A DNA stretch of 12,653 nt, from NCBI GenBank assembly GCA_040758475.1, contig JBFLVN010000095.1:1-12653 (forward strand), in the 5' to 3' direction. The notes beneath the pieces are model-generated. The model was given only the letters and a program-made list of their open reading frames with translations. It did not search any database and was not told where the DNA came from. The DNA comes from JBFLVN01 sp040758475 (GTDB lineage: Bacteria > JAGRBM01). Shown here in pieces: positions 6,947 to 12,653 of this stretch (positions within the stretch are counted from its first letter, which is position 1; every line of letters begins with the position of its first letter). The position numbers and the translations under genes were made by a program.

Positions 6947-8497
6947 CTATTCGACCAGGAATTCCACCTGCAGGGATTCGGAAAGAGGAATCCACGGAGG
7001 CGGTGGCTGCGCGAGGTCCCACTCCCGCTTGCGCTTGGGCTCCTGGAAGGCCATGACCTGAACCCGGTACCGCCCACCCGATTTGAGCCCCTTGGCCGGA
7101 TGATCATGAAGTTTGGCGAAATCCTCGGCGACGGAAACCTGATCGAAAGACACGCTCTCTCCCACGATCGGAGCCGCCCAGATGTTCGTAGGACGGCCGT
7201 TCTTGTCCAGGTAAGCCAGCGTCACCTGATAACGGTTGGCCTCCGGATAAGCGGCCCAGCTGAGCGTTCCGGCCTTCCTTACCCGGGCCCCCGGCGTAGG
7301 AAAGAGAATCTTCACCCGGCTTTTTACCTGGATGTCGGGAACCTGCGTATAGACACCGGGTTCGACGTTGAACTCGGCCGATGCGGAGGCGGGCAAGATG
7401 ATGGTCGCATCGCCGGTGAGCAGATCGTAAAGCGAATCCTCCCGCCGGGCCTGGGCGGAGAGGAATCGGTAAATTCCTACCGGCAGCCGGATGGCGAACC
7501 GGCCGTCGGAATCCGTCTGCACCGGCACGTCCGTGAGTTGTTCGATCCTCTCGCTGTCCCGGTCTTTCCGTAGGAGCGTTACGCGAAAGCTACCGTTCCG
7601 GACCACGTCCGCCCCGCGAACCACAAGACCGTTCAGAGCCCCCTGGGCCTCGGCCGCCTTTTCCGCGGCCTTGACGGTCGATGTGGCGGCGATCTCCTGG
7701 GCCTGCTGCGTCGCGGCGACAGTGAAAGAAAATGGTCCTTCGGCCGCTTTCGTCTGGCCGTTTTCGCCGAAAACCAGGAGCTTCCAGCTATAAGCGGCCC
7801 CCGGCATGAAGGCGGCCTCGGGATGCCTTTTCTCGAACTGGCCGAAAACGGATAGTTCCGTCGCACGGCTCATGGCGTCGTTAAAAGAGAAAGCCCATTC
7901 GGTCGCATCGCCGTCCAAGCGGACAGACCCCGATGCCATCCGGCTCGGCTGGGGCATGAAATTGAGAAAAAGGAGGTAGTGAGTGGCGTTGGGGTAGACC
8001 GTCCACGCGAGTTTGGCGTCGGGAAGGACCCGTTCCCCGTCCTTGGGGCCGATTACCGATCCCGGATGGGCGACCTCAATGGCCGTAATGGTCAGGAGTT
8101 CATCGCTTACTTCGTAGTTCTTCCACAGGGGCGTTTTCTTCAGAATGACTTCCAGTTCCTCGCTACCAACGCGAAGAAAGCCCTGCTTGCTTCCCGCCGG
8201 TTCGAGCCGGTAGCGGCCCTTGGAAAGGGCCAGCGTAAAATTCCCCTCGGAATCGGCGCTCACGGTTTCTTCCCGCTCGGGAGCCCCTTCTGGGACCACT
8301 TTGAGCGTGATGCTCACCCCGGAAGCGGGTTTCCCATCCACGCGAATCTGGCCAAAAATTCCCTTCGCCTTGGCAAAGAAGGCGAAATAAAGAAGCAGCG
8401 CCAAGAGGGCCGCGCCCACCGCCGCTCCGATGATCAGTTTCTGGGGTGGTTTTTTCCCGCTGGGCGGGGATGAAGAAGACGATTCCGTTTCGCTCAC
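6947..8497 (-). CDS. membrane-anchored protein with duplicated carboxypeptidase-regulatory-like and FN3-like domains
   Basis: A 516-residue protein with a Ser/Pro/Lys-rich cytoplasmic start, one transmembrane segment (about 21 to 42, LIIGAAVGAALLALLLYFAFF), and a long extracytoplasmic part. That part is an internal duplication. The first half has a carboxypeptidase-regulatory-like beta sandwich (46 to 119; SADSEGNFTLALSKGRYRLEP) then an FN3-like region (about 146 to 262; LAWTVYPNATHYLLFL). After an Ala-rich helix (264 to 286) the order repeats: regulatory-like (289 to 378; QTDSDGRFAIRLPVGIYRFLS) and FN3-like (395 to 516; LSWAAYPEANRYQVTL). Such domains usually serve adhesion, protein contact or surface display; no catalytic motif is seen. 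The start is a GTG at 8497 with AGAG upstream. It has its own promoter and terminator, hence is likely monocistronic. The function is unknown. Confidence 0.8.
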   Translation of the reverse strand: MSETESSSSSPPSGKKPPQKLIIGAAVGAALLALLLYFAFFAKAKGIFGQIRVDGKPASGVSITLKVVPEGAPEREETVSADSEGNFTLALSKGRYRLEPAGSKQGFLRVGSEELEVILKKTPLWKNYEVSDELLTITAIEVAHPGSVIGPKDGERVLPDAKLAWTVYPNATHYLLFLNFMPQPSRMASGSVRLDGDATEWAFSFNDAMSRATELSVFGQFEKRHPEAAFMPGAAYSWKLLVFGENGQTKAAEGPFSFTVAATQQAQEIAATSTVKAAEKAAEAQGALNGLVVRGADVVRNGSFRVTLLRKDRDSERIEQLTDVPVQTDSDGRFAIRLPVGIYRFLSAQARREDSLYDLLTGDATIILPASASAEFNVEPGVYTQVPDIQVKSRVKILFPTPGARVRKAGTLSWAAYPEANRYQVTLAYLDKNGRPTNIWAAPIVGESVSFDQVSVAEDFAKLHDHPAKGLKSGGRYRVQVMAFQEPKRKREWDLAQPPPPWIPLSESLQVEFLVE

Positions 8498-8540
8498 GAC
8501 AGCACTCTCGTTTCATCCATAAGATTTCAGAAGAGCGGCC

Positions 8541-8570
8541 ATTATTGATTGCCCCCCGCAATGGGGTCAA
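8541..8570 (-). promoter_or_regulatory. candidate sigma-70-type promoter for the duplicated-domain membrane protein
   Basis: On the minus strand TTGACC (8570 to 8565) and AATAAT (8546 to 8541) each match the consensus at five of six positions, 18 bases apart. Transcription would begin near 8534, about 37 bases before the GTG start. The spacer contains an interrupted palindrome (ATTGC, five C, GCAAT; 8548 to 8562) that could be a repressor site. Confidence 0.55.
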
Positions 8571-8629
8571 GGCGGAAGAGAAGCTAACTAGACGATATTA
8601 TTAAGAAAATTCAATCCTGACAGGAGCCT

Positions 8630-10333
8630 TTATTCTTTGGACGTCGGACGAAAGCCTACTTCCTCGACGGCAAATTTCTCCAGCACCCGGGCGACCACTG
8701 GGTCTTTGCGCGCGGCATCCCGCATTTCCGTACCGCTGCGGGCCTGCTGCTGCGCTGGACTGCCCGCCACGGAAGGCGCCCCCCCAGCGGCTGGCGCAGA
8801 GACCGGCGCCAGGGGCTCCTTGCTCAGAACGACCCGGACCAATTGCCCACTCCTGGCCGAGAGGGCCTCGCCCACTTTCTGAGCCGCCTGGGAGAGTTCG
8901 GCCTGATCCACAATGGAACCAAGCTTCTTCATGGAACCCTCGTTCTGGGGCGCCAATACGAAATTGCCGGGAGATTGTTCCACCAGGGAAAGAAGCGTGA
9001 GCGCGCTTTTGAGCCTGACACCGGAAAACACCTCGGCGAGCACCGATGCAGCTCCGCTTGAACCCGAAGCGCTCCTGGCGGGCGCCGGCCCTCCCCGCAC
9101 AGGGCCCGTTCCCGCGGGCGGAGAAACGGCTGGTGAGCCCATCCCTCCCCCACCCGCCGCGGGTGGCCGGGCACCACCGCCCTCCTCCAAACGCGCGAGG
9201 CGGTCTTCGAGCGCAGCCACGGAGAGAAGGTCCTTCACCTCGGACATCCGGAGGAGAAGGGCTTCGAGCACGATCCGCTGATGGGGCGAACGGAGAAGGG
9301 CCGCTTCTCCTCCTTGGAGGAGGAGAAAAAGCTGGTCGATCCGGGCGGCATCCCACCCTTCAAAAATCCCAAGGAGCCGTTTTTGGGAGGTCTCCGAAAG
9401 ATCGATGAAATTTCCCGCGTCTTTAACGGATTTGAGGACGAGGGCGTCCCGCAACGCCGCCAGGAGTTCTCCATAGAAACGGCGCACGTCCGACCCGTAT
9501 TCGTAGAGCCGGGCGACGCACGAGAGCGCCTTGGACCCGTCGGCCTGAGCGATGGCCGAGAGAGCTTCTTCCACGAGTTCACGCCCCGCCACACCGGCGA
9601 GAGAAGCCACTTCGGCTTCGGTGATGGGCTCTTTTTTCGTGTCCCTTCCGAGGGAAGAACTGACCAGATCGACGAGCGAGAGGGCGTCCCGCATGCCGCC
9701 GTCCGAGAGCCGGGCCACGAGTTCGACGGCCGGCGCCTCCATCCCCACGCCTTCGGCTTCCAGGATTTTAGAGAGCTGGGCCGAAAGCTGCTGATTTCCC
9801 AGGCGCCGCAGGTCGAAGCGCTGGCAACGGGAAAGGATCGTCGGGAGGAGTTCGTGCGGTTCGGTCGTCGCGAAGAGAAAAACGACGTGGGACGGGGGTT
9901 CTTCGAGGGTCTTTAGAAGCGCGTTCGACGCCTCGTCCGTCAGCATGTGAACTTCGTCGATGATGTAGACTTTGCGGCGGCAGCGCGCGGGGGCGTATCG
10001 GACGCCCTCACGCAGTTCGCGGACCGAATCGATGCCCCGGTTCGAGGCGGCGTCGATCTCAATCACGTCCACGGCTGTCCCCGAAGTGATCTCTTTGCAG
10101 GGCCCGCAAGCGTTGCAAGGGGCTTTCTCGGGACCGGCCTCGCAGTTGATGGCCTTGGCCAGGATTCTCGCGATGCTCGTTTTCCCGACGCCGCGAGGGC
10201 CCGCGAACAGGTAGGCGTGGGCGACGCGGCCCGATTGGATCGCGTTTCGCAGGGTGCGCGTGACGTGGTCCTGCCCCAGGACTTCGGCGAAGTTCTGGGG
10301 GCGGTACTTGCGCGCGAGAACGAGGTAGGACAT
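8630..10333 (-). CDS. dnaX: DNA polymerase III gamma/tau subunit
   Basis: The ATPase motor of the clamp loader, acting with delta (holA, also in this window) and delta prime to place the sliding clamp on DNA. The 567-residue product opens with the family signature SYLVLARKYRPQNFAEVLGQ. Walker A is GPRGVGKTS (45 to 53), the zinc site uses Cys64, 73, 76 and 79, Walker B is DEVH (126 to 129), and the SRC motif with the arginine finger is at 168 to 170 in TILSRCQRFDLRR. AAA+ and collar helices run to about 375, then a Gly/Pro/Ala-rich linker (about 387 to 430) and a C-terminal tau-type domain. The ATG at 10333 has GAGGG close upstream. The SRP RNA lies about 38 bases before it, on the same strand. 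I find no in-phase slippery site near the linker, so a separate short gamma form is not indicated. The usual downstream neighbours ybaB and recR are absent here. Confidence 0.97.
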   Translation of the reverse strand: MSYLVLARKYRPQNFAEVLGQDHVTRTLRNAIQSGRVAHAYLFAGPRGVGKTSIARILAKAINCEAGPEKAPCNACGPCKEITSGTAVDVIEIDAASNRGIDSVRELREGVRYAPARCRRKVYIIDEVHMLTDEASNALLKTLEEPPSHVVFLFATTEPHELLPTILSRCQRFDLRRLGNQQLSAQLSKILEAEGVGMEAPAVELVARLSDGGMRDALSLVDLVSSSLGRDTKKEPITEAEVASLAGVAGRELVEEALSAIAQADGSKALSCVARLYEYGSDVRRFYGELLAALRDALVLKSVKDAGNFIDLSETSQKRLLGIFEGWDAARIDQLFLLLQGGEAALLRSPHQRIVLEALLLRMSEVKDLLSVAALEDRLARLEEGGGARPPAAGGGGMGSPAVSPPAGTGPVRGGPAPARSASGSSGAASVLAEVFSGVRLKSALTLLSLVEQSPGNFVLAPQNEGSMKKLGSIVDQAELSQAAQKVGEALSARSGQLVRVVLSKEPLAPVSAPAAGGAPSVAGSPAQQQARSGTEMRDAARKDPVVARVLEKFAVEEVGFRPTSKE

Positions 10334-10370
10334 GGGCCCTCACCCACTCCGCCCACTCTAGTAAACAAAC

Positions 10371-10506
10371 GGGGGATGGGCACCAAAGGCAGCCAGGCGT
10401 TGCCGGATCGCACGTCCGGGCGGGTGCCGCTGCTCCCTTCCGGGCCTGACGGGGTTCGCCGCCGGAGCATCGCCCGGGGCCTGGCTACCATTGCTGCCCA
10501 TCCCAG
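10371..10506 (-). ncRNA. ffs: signal recognition particle RNA (4.5S-type)
   Basis: The minus strand carries the conserved SRP domain IV hairpin: GTCAGGCCCGGAAGGGAGCA (10450 to 10431) includes the GGAAG tetraloop region and the asymmetric loop with AGCAGC that bind Ffh. Outside it, the RNA folds back on itself: GGGATGGGCA (10504 to 10495) pairs with TGCCCATCCC (10382 to 10373), and inside those GCCAGGC pairs with GCCTGGC. This long rod fits a small bacterial SRP RNA of about 130 bases; the exact ends are estimated from the pairing. It guides ribosomes making membrane and secreted proteins to the translocon. The place just before dnaX is shared with other bacteria such as Bacillus subtilis (scr). 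A weak promoter may be TCGACA (10554 to 10549) and TAGTGT (10531 to 10526), 17 apart. No clear terminator separates it from dnaX. Confidence 0.93.
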
Positions 10507-10589
10507 CCTCAGGACGGGAGGGCGAACACTAATTGAAGGACGCCGCGGTGTCGAGCAAGAACGGGGCCTCCGGTTGGCTGAGCGGCATC

Positions 10590-11324
10590 CTATTCGAGCA
10601 CGAACGTAATCGGCACTTCGATGGAAAACGCCGTGGCAGAAAATCCTGCCGGGATGGGAAGAGGCTCGGCGCTTTTGAGCGACTCGATGGCCGCCTGGGT
10701 AAGTACGCGGAACGGGCACTGCCGTACGACGGTCACTTCCCGCGCCCGGCCGTCGGTCCCGAGTTCGAAGCGCAAGACGACCGTCCCCTGGGCCCCCATG
10801 CGGCGGGCGGTGTAGGGATAGCGGAGATTTTCTCGAAGGTGCTTCTGGATAAGAGCGAGGTAGGAATCGGATACACCACCGCCATCACCGCTCCCGCAAG
10901 GCGGGGCGTGGCAGGTATCGGTGCCCGTGCCACCCCCTACGCCACCGCCGCCGGTACCATCTCCCCTGGCATTCCCTAACAGCGCTTCCTCCAGACCACT
11001 TTGCGCTTCCGCAGGTGGGGGCTGCATTTCTTCAACCGCCTGGGATTCCTGAAAGGACGGTACCGGCAAGCGGGTTTTTAAAGGCGCGGCCAAACGAGCA
11101 AAAGAGGATGTTTCATTGTGCCTTGCGGCACCTGGCCCCCCTCCACCTCCCGCAGAGCCATCACCCAACGTGACGAAAAGAGCTTCGGGGCGGGCAGCGG
11201 CAGGAGGCAGGGGCGCGGAGGTCATCGCGAGGGAAAGCACGAAAATTCCCGCGTGAATGCCCCCCGACAAGGCGTAGGGCCACCGGCCGATCCGGCTCCC
11301 ACCGGCACTTCCCGCAAAGCGCAT
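10590..11324 (-). CDS. TonB-family energy transducer
   Basis: A 244-residue protein with TonB architecture. The N-terminal membrane segment (about 17 to 38) keeps a Ser-x3-His pair (Ser20 and His24), the same spacing as the Ser16/His20 pair by which E. coli TonB works with ExbB-ExbD. The linker (about 40 to 150) is Gly-rich rather than the usual Pro-Lys-rich. The C-terminal domain (about 155 to 244) has RYPYTARRMGAQGTVVLRF, DGRAREVTVVRQ, and the final strand FSIEVPITFVLE, as in TonB C-terminal domains that grip the TonB box of outer-membrane receptors. It should use the proton motive force to drive uptake of siderophores, cobalamin or similar. Odd: the linker has CHAPPC (Cys138, Cys143), giving a possible disulfide. 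The ATG at 11324 has GGAG about 12 bases upstream and lies 32 bases after the CbiX-like gene, so an operon is likely. No exbB, exbD or receptor gene is visible. Confidence 0.85.
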   Translation of the reverse strand: MRFAGSAGGSRIGRWPYALSGGIHAGIFVLSLAMTSAPLPPAAARPEALFVTLGDGSAGGGGGPGAARHNETSSFARLAAPLKTRLPVPSFQESQAVEEMQPPPAEAQSGLEEALLGNARGDGTGGGGVGGGTGTDTCHAPPCGSGDGGGVSDSYLALIQKHLRENLRYPYTARRMGAQGTVVLRFELGTDGRAREVTVVRQCPFRVLTQAAIESLKSAEPLPIPAGFSATAFSIEVPITFVLE

Positions 11325-11356
11325 GGAACGCCGCGCTCCCTCCCCCTCTCCTTAAA

Positions 11357-12653
11357 TCAGGGGCCCGCCGGTTTCGGCGGCCCACTGGCACTCGTCAGGT
11401 GATGGGGATGCTCGCCCCCCGGTGCCGCCGCCAATTTCGCCATCCCTTCGCGGATTTGATCCTCAAACCATTTCGCAAAAAGTGGATGGGGCGCGAAGCC
11501 CTCCGCGAGCGCGTATTCGAGCCCTTCGAGAAACTCCCTTTCAGGGCCGCGCCCCGCCGTCCGGGCGGGAACCACGATGGCCCTGCCTCCATCTTTCGCC
11601 GCCTCCTGCACCATGGCGCGAATGTCCCGCACCCAGGCTTCTCGTTTCTCGGGCCAGTCTTCCCGCCACGTGCCCACTCGGATGGCCCGAAAATCCCCGC
11701 CGCCATCCGCCCGTATCCGGGCGGCTAGTTCCCGGAGATTGGCCACCCAGCGTTCGTTGTCGGAATCGCGCCCCGCTCCGTGCGCGACCAGAATCACCGT
11801 TTCTTTGGAACGATCACGAGAAAGCGCCGCCGCCCGGTCCAGCAAGGCTTTTGCGAAAAGCGGATGGGCTTCGACCCCACCTACGGTTGCAAGGACCGCT
11901 GCCGAGCGGATTCGCGGCGATGGAACCGAGGGGGCGGGCCCATGGCCGTGATGATCGTGACCGTGAACGTGGGAAGTTCTGCTTTCTCCCTCCACGTCCA
12001 GACCAATCATGCGTTCCACTGTGCCCTGGAAACTCGATGCCAAACCGAAGACCCGGACAATGACGATGGCGCGGACGCCACGCTCCTCCAGCCGCCGCAC
12101 GGCCCGCTCAACGACCGGCTGATCTGCCATCGAAAAAGCCAGTTCGATCTTGTAGCGGTCCTGAAGGGGAGCAACGGCCTGCCGCATGGTTTCGTTCCAG
12201 TGGTAATCGGCGCCGTGGGCCAGAAAGACGACGCCTATATCGCCGGGTTCAAGGAGCAAACGGCGGTTCATCTCCCGGCGCATCCACAGCGAAACAGCCG
12301 GGTGGGGCGTTACGTCCCCATCGAGAAATTCGGCCCCTTTGGGGATAAAACCCTGCAAGTAACCGCTGAAAGCCATCATGGAGTCGAGTTTTTTCCCCAG
12401 ATGGAACGGAACGATTACGGCGCGCCCGCCGCCTTTCGCCAATTCTGTTAGTTCCTTGGCGGCCTGTCGGGCGGCGTCCTCCGAATCGGAAGAAGAAGCC
12501 TCCGGCCACACAAGGGCATCGATCGATTGGAAACCGAAACCTTCGGCGGCCTGACGGGCGATCCTTAGCCAATCCTCCCGGAGCGGCTGCCGCGAGCCGG
12601 CGTCTTTCCCTCCCTCTCCGATCACGATCAATCGCTTCGTGGAAGGCGCGTCG
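11357..12653 (-). CDS. CbiX-like (sirohydrochlorin chelatase family) protein with three repeat units, N terminus outside the window
   Basis: About 431 residues are visible; the frame stays open to the edge (the visible part begins DAPSTKRLIVIGEGG). Counting from the TTG at 12631 as residue 1, I see three CbiX-like units. Each begins with a strand ending in a Gly motif (VIGEGG, 3 to 8; FLAHGA, 136 to 141; LVAHGA, 281 to 286), has a mid strand (GGRAVIVPF, GVRAIVIVR, GGRAIVVPA), and ends in an HP motif plus helix (HPAVSLWMRRE, HPLFAKALLDRA, HPLFAKWFEDQI). CbiX inserts cobalt into sirohydrochlorin for cobalamin; relatives insert iron or nickel. Units 2 and 3 keep the first metal-site His (139, 284) while unit 1 has Glu; the usual second His (as in FLxxGxH) is not seen where expected. 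A His-rich linker (221 to 231) and tail (EHPHH) could bind metal. Chelatase activity is uncertain; metal delivery is an alternative. The tonB-family gene follows by 32 bases. Confidence 0.75.
   Translation of the reverse strand, partial: DAPSTKRLIVIGEGGKDAGSRQPLREDWLRIARQAAEGFGFQSIDALVWPEASSSDSEDAARQAAKELTELAKGGGRAVIVPFHLGKKLDSMMAFSGYLQGFIPKGAEFLDGDVTPHPAVSLWMRREMNRRLLLEPGDIGVVFLAHGADYHWNETMRQAVAPLQDRYKIELAFSMADQPVVERAVRRLEERGVRAIVIVRVFGLASSFQGTVERMIGLDVEGESRTSHVHGHDHHGHGPAPSVPSPRIRSAAVLATVGGVEAHPLFAKALLDRAAALSRDRSKETVILVAHGAGRDSDNERWVANLRELAARIRADGGGDFRAIRVGTWREDWPEKREAWVRDIRAMVQEAAKDGGRAIVVPARTAGRGPEREFLEGLEYALAEGFAPHPLFAKWFEDQIREGMAKLAAAPGGEHPHHLTSASGPPKPAGP

Noticed and set aside
8615..8625. 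Small palindrome TCCTGACAGGA after dnaX as a terminator.
   Set aside because: Only four stable pairs with a three-base loop and no clean U run follow; too weak to call.
9620..9640. Run AAAAAAG on the minus strand inside dnaX, as a possible frameshift site for making the gamma form.
   Set aside because: The run is read AAA AAA G, out of phase for tandem -1 slippage, and lies near residue 230, before the end of the conserved motor and collar domains rather than at the linker.
12629..12631. TTG as the true start of the CbiX-like protein.
   Set aside because: The frame stays open to the window edge, and the first strand (KRLIVIGEGG) would be cut by this start; the real start is probably outside the window.

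Overview
The window looks like chromosomal DNA from a fairly G+C-rich, Gram-negative (diderm) bacterium. Evidence for two membranes is a pair of lipoproteins with lipoboxes and a TonB-family protein. Housekeeping genes (leuS, holA, dnaX and the SRP RNA) dominate. I see no insertion sequence, phage gene, CRISPR array or tRNA. The phylum cannot be fixed by eye. A bacterial pyruvoyl-dependent arginine decarboxylase and the style of the LeuRS are compatible with PVC-type or candidate-phylum bacteria, but that is only an impression.

Layout: bases 4758 to 1 hold a minus-strand run of leuS, two related small lipoproteins (GNA1162/DUF799 type), a possible 38-residue membrane protein, and holA (cut by the window edge). 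Many Gram-negative bacteria have lptE between leuS and holA; here the lipoprotein pair fills that place. Bases 4872 to 6888 are a plus-strand island: a stand-alone arginine decarboxylase gene with its own promoter and a strong intrinsic terminator, then a membrane-anchored HEAT-repeat protein of unknown function. That gene faces a minus-strand gene (8497 to 6947) for a membrane-anchored protein made of a duplicated beta-sandwich pair; the latter has a good promoter and terminator of its own.

Bases 12653 to 8630 are again minus strand: a CbiX-like protein (N terminus outside the window) that appears to contain three chelatase units and a His-rich linker, a TonB-family protein 32 bases downstream, the SRP (4.5S-type) RNA, and dnaX. 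An SRP RNA gene just upstream of dnaX is a known arrangement in several bacteria.

Working together: DnaX and HolA are both clamp-loader subunits of DNA polymerase III. The CbiX-like and TonB genes may form a small operon concerned with metal or tetrapyrrole handling and outer-membrane uptake, which is inference. The most unusual items are the three-unit CbiX-like protein, the tandem lipoprotein paralogues in the lptE position, and the two unassigned membrane-anchored proteins facing each other at about 6.9 kb.
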